Of a stretch of 64,000 bases of DNA, positions 14,577 through 26,080 are shown piece by piece. The first letter of the stretch is position 1. Every line of letters starts with the position of its first letter. Under the pieces are notes generated by a model that did not search any database, was not told where the DNA came from, and worked only from the letters and a program-made list of their open reading frames with translations. Position numbers and translations under genes: made by a program. Source of the stretch: Narthecium ossifragum (Eukaryota > Streptophyta > Magnoliopsida > Dioscoreales > Nartheciaceae); contig OY986967.1 in assembly GCA_963920575.1 (NCBI GenBank), forward strand, positions 325,001 through 389,000, in the 5' to 3' direction.

Positions 14577-14690
14577 GTGACGGAGGAGGGCGGGATAAAA
14601 AAGGAAAGGAATTGAATATTATGGTGATAAATTATACCGGCCACATGGGCATAATTATAACCGATGACCGATGGCCGACCGCGTCATATA

Positions 14691-15335
14691 CATCAGTAGA
14701 GGATCACAGCAAATCCAGCCAAATGCACCAAGTTGAGACCTTTCCATCAACGTTTGATGGGTATTATTTCTATCCATAAAGACCACAACTTGCTTTAAAC
14801 GGAGGCAATGATCCATAATTAGAAGAAACGAATAAGTTCCCGTCAAAACTTTTAGCTGATTGATACAACACACTGCGCATTTGCAACTGTGAGACTTTTT
14901 CCGAGTGAAACAATGGCTACCCAACAAACAAACTCTAACTTGTTTTCCATGGAGTTTAGTTTGTCTATCAGAATATCCCCCAACTTTTTTTATTAAGGTC
15001 TAAACATGCTAAAAAGCCATAGCTTTAGACTGGAAAAAAAAAGAAAGATAGAAGGAGACTAATCCTTGGAAAGTTAGCATCATCCACTAAAAATAACCAA
15101 GTACCAAAAAAACGAAGGGAAAAAAAAAACCAGAGGAGGACTCATCTAAAATCTCTCACATCTCAATGAATTCCCACAGTTGGGGGAATCCATAGATGGA
15201 TTCAGAGATGCAAATCAAAGAACATCCCACTCCTCGGATCATCCTAATTAAGCTCTGTACACCAACCAACCAACCAACCAAAGAAACCCAAAAAAAAGCT
15301 AAGAAAGATATTAGAAACTTTTTAAAAGAGATGTA
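14691..15335. other. Gene-free spacer
   Basis: AT-rich sequence with A-runs around 15030-15130 and a CCAA microrepeat near 15262. No convincing coding or transposon signature. The right part is probably the 3' UTR of the neighbouring minus-strand SAUR gene. Confidence 0.4.
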
Positions 15336-15863
15336 TCAAACTCTGGCCTTTTGGATCCTCCCATGGAAGACGCCGCATCCCAAGCTAGGAGCCACAACCA
15401 CCGCCTGCTTATTGCAAGAAGAAGAAGAAGAGGACTCTTGGCCGGCGACATCGGCGTACAGCGCCAGGAAGGCATCCAAAGCCAGACCTCCGAACCGGCC
15501 CTCGTCGGACTCGAGGGCGTCCACCACCCAATCGAAGAACTCGGGATCGCAGAGGAGCACGAGGCCCCCCGGGGGATGGAAGCCGTACTCCTCCTCGGTG
15601 CGCTCGAGGAGGGACTTGAGCACCGGTAGGTTGAGGAACCGGGTCGGGATCACGAACCGCCGCCGATCCGGGCCGACGTAGACCGCCAGGCAGCCAGCCC
15701 GGACCGACCGGCCAGAGCCGGAACCGAAACCGGACTTGGAGGAGGAGGAGTGGCGGAGAGTGGGGGAAGGAGAGGGGCGGAGGAGGCTGAGGTTCTTCCA
15801 ACGCCTCATGAGTTGCTTCAACAATACTATCTGACGGATCTTTGCCACTATCATGGTGGTCAC
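15336..15863 (-). CDS. SAUR: SAUR family auxin-responsive protein (175 aa)
   Basis: Single-exon frame. The N-terminal part has the basic SAUR start (KIRQIVLLKQLMRRWKNLSL). Residues ~57-115 form the SAUR domain: GCLAVYVGPDRRRFVIPTRF, LNLPVLKSLLERTEEEYGF and a LLCDPEFF motif. The C-terminal third is a longer extension (DAFLALYADVAGQ, then a serine run). SAURs are small proteins induced by auxin, several of which inhibit PP2C.D phosphatases and promote cell expansion. The start is taken at 15863; an in-frame ATG three codons later (15854) is equally possible. The coding sequence is very GC-rich compared with its flanks, as in many monocot single-exon genes. It appears intact. Confidence 0.9.
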   Translation of the reverse strand: MTTMIVAKIRQIVLLKQLMRRWKNLSLLRPSPSPTLRHSSSSKSGFGSGSGRSVRAGCLAVYVGPDRRRFVIPTRFLNLPVLKSLLERTEEEYGFHPPGGLVLLCDPEFFDWVVDALESDEGRFGGLALDAFLALYADVAGQESSSSSSCNKQAVVVAPSLGCGVFHGRIQKARV

Positions 15864-16373
15864 AACTCACAAAATAATATACTGCTAAGATGAACAAGAA
15901 CAGCAAGTCATTTTCCTTTCCTTCTTCCCTCTTTTTTTTTTTTTGTGTGTGTATATAATAATGGCCACCCTCCAACCAGAAGAGATTACCTGGATAGGAA
16001 GAAGAGATATCAAGGTCAAGGTTGGGGAGAATCCCAGATAGATTATAACAGAGGTTTGGTGGATTAGAGCAACCTTCCGATGGCTAAATTGGGATTACAC
16101 ACGTACGCTATATTAAATAGTTTTGTTTTCTAAAAAAATTTGTCCATATATATCTTTACAAATTAAATAGCTGAATTTTCTTTTCTTAAAAGAAATAAAT
16201 CGGATAACCACTAGTTTTCGAATCACCTATGTATCTATCTTCTAACTATATCTCTACTTGAATTTATTTGTTTTCATTTTATATATATGTATATAAATCA
16301 CTGTAGCCATATCCAATACTAAATCAGATCTAATCCACAGACGCATCGTCTAAGTAGGGCTCCAATTTCTTAT

Positions 16374-16906
16374 ACAACAACTGCCGCCCAACCACCAAAC
16401 AAAGAGGGATACCAGGTTTGCCAGGTTGATGCATCTCGAGACTGCCAAAGCAATCACTCTGCTATTGGAGTAATTGGTTGTGACAACCTGGGAGGGTGCG
16501 AATGGGTTCACGGAGAATGCCTCCTGACGGGGACTGTTGTTGAAGTTGAGCTCGCAGCGATCCTTAAAGGTTTGGAATGGTCCAAGACGCAACAAAGAGC
16601 TAAGATTGTCATTGAGTCAGATGCGAAGAACGATGTCGATATTGTAAATGGTCACAGAGTTTGGTCCGAAGGGCTGCAAGGAACTATTAGGTCAATTTGG
16701 CGACTTATGAATTCCTTCGAGTCAGTTTTAGTTTTGTTTATACCGAGGTCCTTCAATGTTAGGGCGGACAAGGTTGCAAAGTGGTGTAGATTTGAGAGCA
16801 CCGGTTTTGACTGGTGGCTCGAGGATGGGTTGTATGCCCTTGCTCGGGTGATGTAAATAATTTTTTAGTCCTTGGGCTTATCTCTTCAAAAAAAAAAAAA
16901 AAAAAA
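16374..16906 (+). mobile_element. LINE 3' fragment with RNase H domain and poly(A)
   Basis: From about 16425 the frame read to 16855 gives QVDASRDCQSNHSAIGVIG, the first RNase H aspartate block. It continues with VEVELAAILKGLEWSK, IVIESDAKNDVDIVNGHRVW and FIPRSFNVRADKVAKW, so all four RNase H blocks are present in order. A stop at 16854 is followed by a short 3' UTR ending TTGGGCTTATCTCTTC and an 18-A tail (16889-16906). The 5' border and a target duplication were not found. Confidence 0.85.
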
Positions 16907-17879
16907 CTAATGATTGTTGAAATTGGTTATATTATGATTGGATGCTAGTTTTCTTAATGGATTGTTTATTTGTTCCATTATTTGTGATCGCTGGATGCAA
17001 TTATTAGGGCGGTGATGATGGATGGATGCTTATTAGCCCAACCACCATTAGAATCCGAGAATTAAACAAATGGGCAGCTAACGAGCAGGACGAACCGTAT
17101 CAGACCTTTTGTACCTTAGTTAGAACTATTAGAGCAGTACGGTGGGCACTGGTGAATCCCATGCGACTGTTAGTACTAGAAATTATTCTTTAATCGCTGA
17201 TGGTTGTGCATCACCAAACTCAAATTAAGATTGCAGTAGGGTGGGTCATTGATAGTATTATATCATAATTAGTAGCTCCTAAACACTTTCTCGTCCTTGG
17301 TATCATTATTTGATGCGGTCAAGTTGATAGTTTTATATGATATATGGATTAGATGATGCGATGCCACCATTGGGTTGGTATGATCATGGCATCCACTTCT
17401 ATTAATTAACTAACAACAGCTTATTTGATTGAGCAGAGTCGTAAAGAAGAGATTTAAATTAAAATAAATTCACCTGTTTTTTGATTTATCAATCGATGAG
17501 ACACTTTCATGTTTGTTTATAAAACAAATCAAATTCATTTTATCAGAACGGTCAAGTTTGGCTTAAATGGTCAAATCCTGCTGAAACTTGATCATTTTAG
17601 TAAAAGTTCTTTTGTTTTGGGTTTCCCTTTCCTCAACCAAATATGTTCTAAATTTTAAAGAGCTCAAATTGTCTTTCCTAATCTTTTTTTTAACATGCCC
17701 GAGGGTGCCATTATACAGTATTCACATAATAAAGTCTTCATTAAATATTTATCTTACAAGAATCTCCACGTCTTCACATATCCAGTTTCCGCCTAATACA
17801 AAATCTTTATGTAAAACAATAAACAATCCTTTGTAAACAAGTTACACGTACTGTACTTAATAATAGTTTAACAATCCTT
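16907..17879. other. AT-rich intergenic sequence
   Basis: No gene, RNA or clear transposon terminus recognised. Short open frames here have no family features. Confidence 0.4.
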
Positions 17880-18862
17880 TATGGCGTGCTCCTGCCGGCC
17901 CCCGTGTCCGACACTTCTTATGGAGGCTTGCACACCAAAAGCTCCCAACATTGGTGGCCCTGTGGAGTGTGCGCCTAACTAGCGACAAGGTATGCCATCG
18001 TTGCCATGTAGCTGATGAAACATTAGACCATATATTCTTCGAGTGCCCATTCGCCAGATATACTTGGGAGGGAGTGCTTCAAGGTTGCAGGCTGGTGGAC
18101 CTATTCTCCTGGGGATTGGATGCTTGCTTCTTGCTGTTCGGGAGGAGCCAAAAAGATGCTGAGCTCAAGAGGGCGAAGTCAGTGGCTGCTTATACCCTGT
18201 GGAGCCTTTGGAAATCTAGGTGTCTATTGCTTTATGAGGAAGAACCAGACTAGGTGGAGAAGATTTGCCGCCGGATCTATTGGCTGGGGTTCGTGAGTTC
18301 CTGCTAGTGCATGGCGAGCATCCCTCAAGTGATCTATCTACTCGAGAGTCCTGGCAGGGCGCTAGACTACAGGTTGATGCATCCATGGGTGGAGATGGGA
18401 GGGCGACAGGAATAGGTGTAGTGTGTGTGGATGAGGAAGACAGTATCAGCTGGACGATGTCTAATGTGGTGGAATTTGGGGAAGAAGCAGTCGTCCATGG
18501 TGAGTTGGCGGCAATCAAACTAGCTATGCAAGCGGGTATTGACAGAGTCTTTACTTCAGTAATGGTGGAAAGTGATTCCCTGGTTGCTGTTAATCTTATC
18601 AATGGGCGATTCCCTAGGTTGGGGAGTATCCTCTTGCCTGTGCGTGAGATCTGATGGCTGGCGGGGAGTTTCAAGAATTTCTGTGTCCTATATGTCCCCC
18701 GTGAAGCTAATCAGAGAGTTGACTTTGTGGCCCGACAAGCCGGGAGGTGTCAGCTCTCATGTATGGTCACCCTGCTTATGGGAGTGACTCATACGGGTAG
18801 GGGCTAGTAGTCTAATGGAACCCGGCCCTCGGGTTTATCTTTTCAAAAAAAAGAAAAAAAAA
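17880..18862 (+). mobile_element. LINE fragment with zinc-binding RT tail (zf-RVT) and RNase H
   Basis: Reading from 17880 gives the zf-RVT module that follows reverse transcriptase in plant LINEs: LWRLAHQKLPT, then CHRCHVADETLDHIFFECPF with the paired cysteines and histidine, then a W-rich linker. A TAG and a frame change near 18250 separate it from an RNase H domain (LQVDASMGGDGRATGIGVV, HGELAAIKLAMQAG, VESDSLVAVNLING). A TGA at 18652 interrupts that domain before YVPREANQRVDFVARQAG. The 3' end is CCTCGGGTTTATCTTTTC plus an A-rich tail to 18862. This is the longest LINE remnant in the window. Confidence 0.9.
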
Positions 18863-19502
18863 CTCTTAATTAAACTCTATCTAAACAGATCTGGCGAATA
18901 TTTACTCTTTGCATGTGTCGTATTATATGATTAGTTTACTCATCTATTTGATTTCTTATTCCAATATTCTCACAGTCAGATGTGGTTGGCATGATGTACG
19001 TACATATATACATGTCAACCGGGCGCAACAAGAATATTGCACGTCTGATCGATCTGTGTGTCAGATTGCCGCCTGATTGCTGATCGCATTAATGGGCCGG
19101 TTTAGGAGCTGCTGGCCGTGCCATATATGAATCTAGTTCATCTTCTCCCACAAGTCTAGCTGTTGGACGGCACGGCACGCACGGCAGCACATTTTTGTGG
19201 GGTTTTGTTTTTGTTTTCCCCTGGAGGGTCTAATCCTGTTGCTCACCGCCTGGCCGACGGGGCTTGGGCTGCCGTCACCACGAGTCCTGTTTTTGTGATA
19301 GTATGGTCGGTTTGGTATAAGGTTAGAAAACGTGGGGTTAAAAGGAAATAGGATTAGAAAAAGTAAAATTAAGAAATGAGAATTAGAAAAAAACAGAGTG
19401 ATGATGGTAGGTGAAATAGAGATAAAGTAATAATTATTATTTTTTATGTTTGGCGTAGGAATAGGGATATGCCAAACAAGTACTACATACAACTTGTCAA
19501 AA

Positions 19503-19604
19503 TGAGATTTGTCTAGTCTGATGATGAGGGTCTTGTGACCCTGAATTGTGCTATGTAATTGGTCATAGGTTTTAGCCTCTTGGCTCAACTCATAAAAAAA
19601 AAAA
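19503..19604 (+). mobile_element. Short LINE 3' tail with target-site duplication
   Basis: AACTTGTCAAAA at 19491-19502 recurs directly after an A-run at about 19605. The ~100 bp between them end CTTGGCTCAACTCAT plus poly(A), the same style of tail as the larger LINE copies. It is an extreme 5' truncation with no coding sequence. Confidence 0.75.
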
Positions 19605-19835
19605 AAACTTGTCAAAAGCAAAAAAATAAAAATAAATAAAAGCACACAACAAGAATATTATAGTACAAAGTACATAATTAAATTCTTTTATTCTGATTAC
19701 TTTAAGGGATTTAGGACAAACGACCTGTACTATTGATTGATTGAATATTCATAGAAGGACAAAATAAATTAAAAAGATCATCAATCAAGCCATTAAAGTT
19801 ATGTACAATTTGATGAGATTAATTAGTGCGCATAT

Positions 19836-20219
19836 CAACCTTATAATGAGCAATAACGGTTAAACCTGTATTAATTCATATCCCCTAAGTTTCTTTATAT
19901 ATATTTCCTAAGTTTGCTTTATATAAAACTGCATTAATTCAAATCAACCTAAGTTCTATTAGTATTATCTTATGCTAAAACTCATATATTTATATTATTT
20001 TATATACCCTAAGTTAGACTTATAATTATTTTTATTTTTATATTTTATATTTTATTAGCTATGTTTTATGGTGACAGTGAACAAAAAGTTACGACCAACC
20101 TTCGAACCCTGGACCACCTACGGGTCAACACAGCCGTCTAACCAGACAAACTACAAGGAGTTTGTTAAAATTTTATATTAATTATAACTAAAAACTGTAT
20201 CATGGACATAGGTGAGTAC
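19836..20219. repeat. Repeat copy 1, inverted relative to 38841-39200
   Basis: This segment is the reverse complement of 38841-39200. Shared landmarks are CCATAAAACATAG, a GGTTCGAAGG-containing stretch and the terminal AGTACTCACCT. It is probably a dispersed non-autonomous element. The GGTTCGAAGG word resembles a Pol III B box, but a tRNA-like fold was not demonstrated. Confidence 0.65.
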
Positions 20220-20595
20220 TAATATATATATATATGCCAGCCTGCCACCATGAGGCAATGCCATTAATAAATAGGTAGTATGACTCTGGACTTTCCAAAC
20301 AAACTCAGACCTCAAAATCCAAGGAAGAGAGAGAAAGAGACATCCACACTAATTTCTGATAGCCAAACATTTCCAACAAGAAGATATAGAGATCCATCAG
20401 AGAGAGAGAGAGAGAGAGGGAGAGGGAGAGTGACCATGATCAACTCTTCTCTAACTCTCTTCTTCTCGTTTTCATCAGATCGCCGGACGTTCACTGTCTC
20501 CGGTGATCTCCGATGACCCCTCCTCCTCCTCTCTCTCTCTCTCTCTTTGCATGGTTATTTTTGACGTCCGTACGTAAAAGTAGTCCAATATTATT

Positions 20596-20970
20596 ATGGG
20601 GTACTTCGTGATACGCTCTCCTAATAAGCTCCTCCCCGTCTTCTCCTCGAAGGGGAGGACGAAGGGTCAGCGTGATGATTCCCGGGCAAGTTTGTTAGAA
20701 GGAGAGGCGGCGGCGGCGGCGGTGCCGAAAGGGTGCTTGGCGGTGTACGTCGGGCAAGACATGCGGAGGTTTGTTATTCCGGCGAGCTATCTTGGCCTGC
20801 CGGCGTTCCGAGCACTGATGGCGAGGGTGGCTGAGGAATTTGGATTCGAGCAGACCGGTGGCCTCCGAATACCTTGCGACGAGGAGACCTTCTTGGAGAT
20901 CCTTGGGATGTTGGAGGAGACCACATCCAGGAGCAAGAAGAAGATCAAAGAGATCAGAAGATTAATTTAA
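20596..20970 (+). CDS. SAUR: SAUR family auxin-responsive protein (124 aa)
   Basis: Single-exon frame starting MGYFVIRSPNKLLPVF, with a variable N-terminal region that includes an alanine run. The SAUR domain spans residues ~47-106: VPKGCLAVYVGQDMRRFVIP, then SYLGLPAFRALMARVAEEFGF and GGLRIPCDEETFLEIL. The lysine-rich C-terminal tail (SRSKKKIKEIRRLI) is unremarkable. The upstream sequence has a GA microsatellite (about 20400-20425) and a CT run (about 20525-20547), both common in plant 5' leaders, and a TTAATAAATAGG near 20263 that could be a distal TATA element. The 3' flank of this gene is the start of duplicated block A. It appears intact. Confidence 0.92.
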   Translation: MGYFVIRSPNKLLPVFSSKGRTKGQRDDSRASLLEGEAAAAAVPKGCLAVYVGQDMRRFVIPASYLGLPAFRALMARVAEEFGFEQTGGLRIPCDEETFLEILGMLEETTSRSKKKIKEIRRLI

Positions 20971-21247
20971 CTAATTAATCTATGTGAGGGCTTTTGATTT
21001 ATCTATACTTTTGATTTGTACTTGTTATGGATCAAAAGAAAAACTTATTGTTTAATTAGGAGGGTTGTAGAAGTATTTAGGAAAGTAAGAACTTTTTTTC
21101 CCTCCAATTTGTCTATATTTATAATTATATGAAAATATAGATGAGTTGCAATTTTTTCTTTGTCCAATATTTATTGCTTCTCATCTTTTTGCATTCCAAA
21201 CAAGTTATAGTCCATCAATTAATAGAGATTCACCATTGATTTAGGCT

Positions 21248-21554
21248 TTTTTTTTTTTGATTAATTCAGTCGAAAGGCTAGATATAAATCAGACACAACT
21301 TATAATACCTACAATAGAACAACGTCCAAAGCCGCTGAACCATCGACTTCAAACCAAATAAAACTAACATCGCGTCGCCGGCACCAACGAGCCACACCAT
21401 CAGCCCATCCATTACGCCCCCGCGGAATATACAAAAACGTTACCGAGTCGAACTCCGAAACCTGAGACTAAATCTCACGAACCAAACTTGCGGACTCAAA
21501 ATTCCACGATCTACTGCCACGCAAAATGTCCACGGCATATAATGAATCAGACTC
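21248..21554 (-). mobile_element. 5'-truncated LINE fragment inserted in block A
   Basis: CACCATTGATTTAGGCT (21231-21247) is repeated with one mismatch as CACCAATGATTTAGGCT (21555-21571). The insert begins with a T-run (the poly(A) read from the other strand), so it lies on the minus strand. Block B has the uninterrupted sequence at about 36190-36215, an empty site. The coding remnant reads like degraded RNase H sequence, but weakly. Confidence 0.85.
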
Positions 21555-21945
21555 CACCAATGATTTAGGCTGATATTAAAAATGACCCGCATGCTGGGCT
21601 TGGACAAGGAACAAAGAGTATGTATCAATAGGACGTGTAATGTAAGTTTATATATATAATATTACTGCATGTGCACCAGGCTTTTTTTTTAATTAATTAA
21701 GCCTAGTGGCTGATATTAAAAGCTTTAGACGTACTGATCGATGATGAAGATTACTTATTGAATCAATGTTGATTGAACAAACAATATATATCTCAATATT
21801 GGATCTTACACCCTAAATTGGAGATGCATTAACAGAGGAAAACCTTTTGCAACGGAAAAGGTTTTTTAACGATGACTCGTTGTTTTCACAACGGATTTTT
21901 TATAACGACGACTCGTGCTTTTGGGTCTTACATCCTAAACCCTTA

Positions 21946-22133
21946 TTTGGCAACGGGGTTAAGGGGTTACATTCACTTTATCCTTATTTTTTCACCAAAC
22001 ATCAAAACAATAATTACGGGGTTATTATTATTCCACCTATTACATTCCTCTCTACTTTTTTATACCCTCATTTTTTCCAATTTCATATTCCCCTTAATCC
22101 CCTTAATCCTAACCCCGAATCAAACGGGGGCTA
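21946..22133. mobile_element. Small MITE with CCCCTTAA/TTAAGGGG termini
   Basis: The left end (AACGGGGTTAAGGGGTTA) and right end (CCCTTAATCCTAACCCCGAA) are imperfect inverted repeats around an AT-rich core without coding sequence. Borders are approximate. Confidence 0.5.
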
Positions 22134-22189
22134 AAAGCACTTTGACTTAATAAGTACTCAATATATGGGGATCACAAATCTCTTCATCT

Positions 22190-22438
22190 CATCTCCAACG
22201 GACATTGGCGCATAGCTAGCTAGGTATCCTTTCGGGACATCGCCGGAGAGTACTGACGAAGCAGTACGTGTTAGAGATTGAGAGAGAGGGTCTTCTTGAG
22301 GAACTTGATGCTCTTATTTGTAGCGTTGCTAGCTCCTCAATTAATTGGTGGCGCAACTGAGGGCTTCTTCCACTTCTTTAGTAGTTGTTGGAGCCCAACA
22401 ATCTCTGTTATCTTGTTGATAGGCTTCTTGGGATCCAT
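22190..22438 (-). pseudogene. Broken SAUR gene, N-terminal half only
   Basis: From an ATG at 22438 the minus strand reads MDPKKPINKITEIVGLQQLL then KKWKKPSV, the classic SAUR N terminus. A TGA follows PPIN. The same frame resumes with NKSIKFLKKTLSL, the usual pre-domain block. After a further frame break comes SGDVPKGYLA, the first motif of the SAUR domain, and then homology ends. At least one nonsense change, one frameshift and loss of the 3' half make this non-functional. It lies in block A about 1.2 kb from the intact SAUR gene and in the opposite orientation, suggesting a former SAUR cluster. Confidence 0.8.
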
Positions 22439-23054
22439 GAGCTAGAACTCCTATATAGCTAGGTAGTGATGACTTTAATGTATGTGATGATGTGAGATGG
22501 AATTAATTGTATGTGTGCTTTTTGGCTAAAGCAATGCAGTGCATTGCATCTGCTAATGCAATGTTGCATTAGCAAAAACAGTCATTTTGACTACATTAGC
22601 TAATGTAGTATTTGAGGTCCTTTTTGTATTAACTGATGCATGCATCAGCTAATGCAATGGCCAATCAAACACCCTTTTGTATTAGTTGATGCATGTATGT
22701 ATCAGCTAATGCAGTGACCAATCAAATACTGGTATAAATAAAAATATTGTATTATCTCATGCATGGATCAGCTAATACAAGCAATCAAACACTCCTTAGA
22801 ATTGACTGCAGACTTGAATGCTATCGGAGGTTATGGTTTGTTAATTAATTATCAGGTCTAGAGCAATATAATGCATGCACATGGCGTTACTAGCTAGCTA
22901 GTTAGTTAAATATACATGTGTATGTAACAAGCTAAGTGCTGCTAGGTTAGCTAGGCCTTTGCATGATTGCACGTGAATGCATGCAGCCAATGAGCCACCA
23001 TGTCATTTCAAGTACGAGTTAAAGAACTGCGCGCAATAATGGAGATATAGAAAG

Positions 23055-24375
23055 AGAGCTGCTTCTCCCACCCCCTCTGACACCCCTTTTTTTCCCCTTA
23101 TGCCCCCGCCCCCCTTCGTTTCCCCTCCCCAGGTTTCTTCTTCTTTGTCCTCAATTTTGTGTTTATTTTTTTTTATTTTGTTTTTTTTTCTCAGTAGTTT
23201 TGTTTTTTGTTTAATCAGTTTTCTTTATTCGTTTTTTTAATCAATTTTATTTCCTTTTTTATCAGTTTTATTTTTCTTTCTAGATAGACAGTTTTTTATT
23301 ATGTCATATTTTTTAGTTGTATATTTTGGGAGTCATTATTTATAAAATTTTAAATAAGTATAAAAATATGGATTAAAATAAAAAGTATATATATATATAT
23401 ATGAAAATAAAAAATACTAACAGTTAAAAAATGCATTGTGTTTTGTGAAAATTCTCCTAAACCAATATTGATTTAGCCATATTCAGGAAAGAATACATGT
23501 AACAACAATACACAAAAAATAGATACACAAAAATATATAAAAATATAAATTCTAATCAATATTGTCTTCAAATTCGGCTCCCGTTGCGCTTTTTATTGTA
23601 CTTATTATTTCGTACCACAAATGAACATGTGTCGTATAACGAGCGACCTATCTTTTAGCTTCGTAAGATAAATGTTGCTACCACTATGTTGGAATGGGTG
23701 CTACAGGGTAATGAGGATGTAAGAAAACTTGCACAAAGTGATTGTCAACATGACCAATAGCTATTCTCGACGCTCTTAGTTTGGAACTGGAGGAGTCTTT
23801 AATGGCAAGCGAGTTAAACAACTCCTAACATTCAAACCAAATGAAATTTGAAATTTGATATTTTTACAATTTTAAATTTTGAAATTTTTACGATTTGAAA
23901 TTTTAAACTTCTAAAATTTTAATTTTAATTTATGATTTTTTTACTTTTTAAAATTTGAAATTGTTAAGATTTGAAATCTGAAATTTTTACAATTTGATGT
24001 TTTAATAAATTGAAATACGAAGAGGTGTTTTGAAAAGAGTATTTTGGACATTTTTTCTCCAAAATGAATTAAATACCCAAAACTTATTGTGTCTGGTCTA
24101 ATTGTCTGATCGGGTCCAAACAAAGAACTCCATTCCTTTTCCCGATAAATAAAAAAAACTGATTAAAAAAAACAAGCTAATAACAAAAAACAAAACTAAA
24201 TAAGAATTAAACAAAACTGAAAAAGAAAGAAAAAGAAACTCACAGATAAGGGGAGGGGGAATTAAACGAAACTAGAAAAAATAAAAATAAAACACCCGAT
24301 GAACACAAAACAAGATAAGGGTATAATAGTAAATGTTATAGGGGACAGCGGGAGGGGCTGTGTCGGGGAACTGAT
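23055..24375. mobile_element. 1.3-kb insertion present in block A only
   Basis: Block A reads GAGATATAGAAAGAGAG, then 1.3 kb of AT-rich and homopolymer-rich DNA, then GGGGAACTGATCAATGTACA. Block B reads GATATAGAAAACGGGAACGC directly into ATATACATCGAC at about 39622-39655. The termini are loosely inverted (CACCCCCTCTGACACCCC on the left; CCCCTCCCGCTGTCCCC on the reverse strand at the right). No coding sequence was recognised. It is probably a degraded non-autonomous TIR element. Confidence 0.6.
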
Positions 24376-25499
24376 CAATGTACATCGACGATTAAATTAA
24401 TCAGCGAGATCTTAAAGCCAATCATTTGCTGTCAATCATGAGAACCAACAGCCCATGCACCGCCTCTTATGTACTATTCAATTAACCTCACGGTAAAAGG
24501 ATATATAGATTGCTCCAGAATAAACAAATAAGGGTATCACGTGAAAGGCTTTAAGGACTGATCATCAAGACTTCAACCGAGCAGCCAACAACTCATTGAA
24601 TCCTACTGGGAGGGGAGGAGCACTGGCTAGAGAAAAAGAGAGAGCAAATAGCTGTACGTTTAGGTCGACTCGATCTTTATAGCAACGAGGTGGAGCTAGC
24701 TGGGTATCTCATGCATATATGCACACACCCAGATAGATACCATATATATATGCATGCTATGTACTATATGTATAACTTAACAGTGCTCATTGATGCAGGA
24801 ACCGGGTCCAGATACAGATCATGAATAGTACTAGTGGACACATGCAAGACGAGGCCAAGTGGTTGAATCGATTTACGCATACATGCATTGCTGTTCTCTT
24901 ACAATTGATTAGTCTCAGACTCTCAGCTACTTTTAATTAATTGCTGAAGTTTTTTCTAGCTAGTACGTTCTCTATATATCTCTCAGAGATGCTATAAGAG
25001 CGAGCTGCGGAGCTAGATGGACAACAATTATTAATACTACGTGCATGGGCCTGTAAGTTTCAGACGCGCAGCTAAGCCAATGGGCTCATGTGGGTCTGCG
25101 CAATACAATGCATCCGGCGGACATTAGTTGGATGACAACATGCCCCCCAACTTTCGTAACAGAGAGACACCTGGAATAGTTTTGAGACATAAACATAATA
25201 CATATACTAGCTTATGTGTTCCAAGTCAGCCCACTTATAAGTTCCACCCTCGTCACCAACGACCACCTTCTACTCTTGGATTTCCGAGTGATTTCCTGTG
25301 GTATATATATATTTTGATGAGCTTTGCGTAGGAAGGCATTCAAGAGTGATGGATGACTCAGGATCGAGAGATTGACCACGACCAGCACCACCACCGACGC
25401 TCGCGCGCGCGGCCAACCACGGTGTTGGTTTTCGCCATTGTGCGATCCGTGCAGTAACCCACACTTGACCCCGACCACGACTTAAATCCGTCGCCATCT

Positions 25500-26080
25500 T
25501 CTGATGCACGCACTCTCCCCGAGTCTTATTTGTGCACCGCCCACTCACGACACTCTCTTAGGTTGTGTTTGGTTGCACGGCGCGCGAGAGGTAGATGTAG
25601 AGGGAGAGGGAGTGGGAGGGAGAGGGGAGTGGAGAGGAATGTGATTGCCCTCGTCGGTGTTTGGTATGATCATAGGAGTGGAAGATGGAGAGACATTGTT
25701 TGTGTTTGGTATGTCAAAATTAATATGGGAAAGCATGTGAATGATATTGAAGTTGCTCATATATATACATTTTACTATATTATCTCATTAATGTGACGTA
25801 ACTATTAAAAATTGTGTTTTAGTAATTCTAACATTCGTTGATCAAATATGAGGGAAAGGAAAACAGACTCCTCCCAACATGTTTCCTCTCATGACGGGAG
25901 AGCTCAGGAGAGGCGACTCTCTCTCCCGTGTTTAAATGCCAACCAAATATGATGAAGGGAGTCGTGACTCCGTCTCCCACGATCAAACCCGCAACCAAAC
26001 ACACCATAGCTTTCTCATGTATGCGTTTACTTAGTTGAGTGACATAATAGTTGCGATTAATTGGTGCATGTCTCAGGTGA
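25500..26080 (+). repeat. Partial copy of segment X (X3), split by a MITE
   Basis: CTGATGCACGCACTCTCCCC at about 25500 and CTCATGTATGCGTTTACTTA at about 26014 match consecutive parts of X1 (27768-27920). They are separated here by the MITE at 25561-26009. X1 lies upstream of the minus-strand DUF599 gene, so X3 may mark the flank of a lost gene copy. Confidence 0.6.
25561..26009. mobile_element. MITE with TIR GGTTGTGTTTGGTTGC
   Basis: The left end is GGTTGTGTTTGGTTGCACGG and the right end reverse-complements to TATGGTGTGTTTGGTTGCGG. The core is purine-rich (GGGAGAGGG words) with no protein. The uninterrupted X1 copy lacks it. Confidence 0.7.

Larger units (their letters stand above)
12216..14690. 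repeat. Tandem duplication of a ~1-kb unit, second copy carrying insertions
   Basis: Two copies share landmarks in the same order. AGTTTGAAAAC followed by GGTGGGAACGCATG occurs at about 12225 and 13280. GGAGATTAGCAAAAGAGACG occurs at about 12841 and 13811. GGCCACATGGGCATAATTAT occurs at about 13158 and 14639. The second copy is longer because it carries a MITE-like block (about 13391-13790) and a 544-bp LINE fragment. No gene was recognised in the unit itself. Confidence 0.8.
21027..24990. repeat. Segmental duplication block A (partner at 35969-44690)
   Basis: Collinear landmarks are shared with block B. AATTAGGAGGGTTGTAGAAG lies at about 21053 and 36004. GATTTAGGCTGATATTAAAA lies at about 21563 and 36197. 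GAGGAAAACCTTTTGCAACG lies at about 21836 and 38236. GTACGAGTTAAAGAACTGC lies at about 23012 and 39596. GGATATATAGATTGCTCCAG lies at about 24499 and 39732. CAAATAGCTGTACGTTTAGG lies at about 24645 and 44163. Length differs because each copy carries its own insertions. Confidence 0.88.

Noticed and set aside
15196..15681. Plus-strand open frames opposite the SAUR gene
   Set aside because: Shadow frames of the GC-rich SAUR coding sequence on the minus strand.
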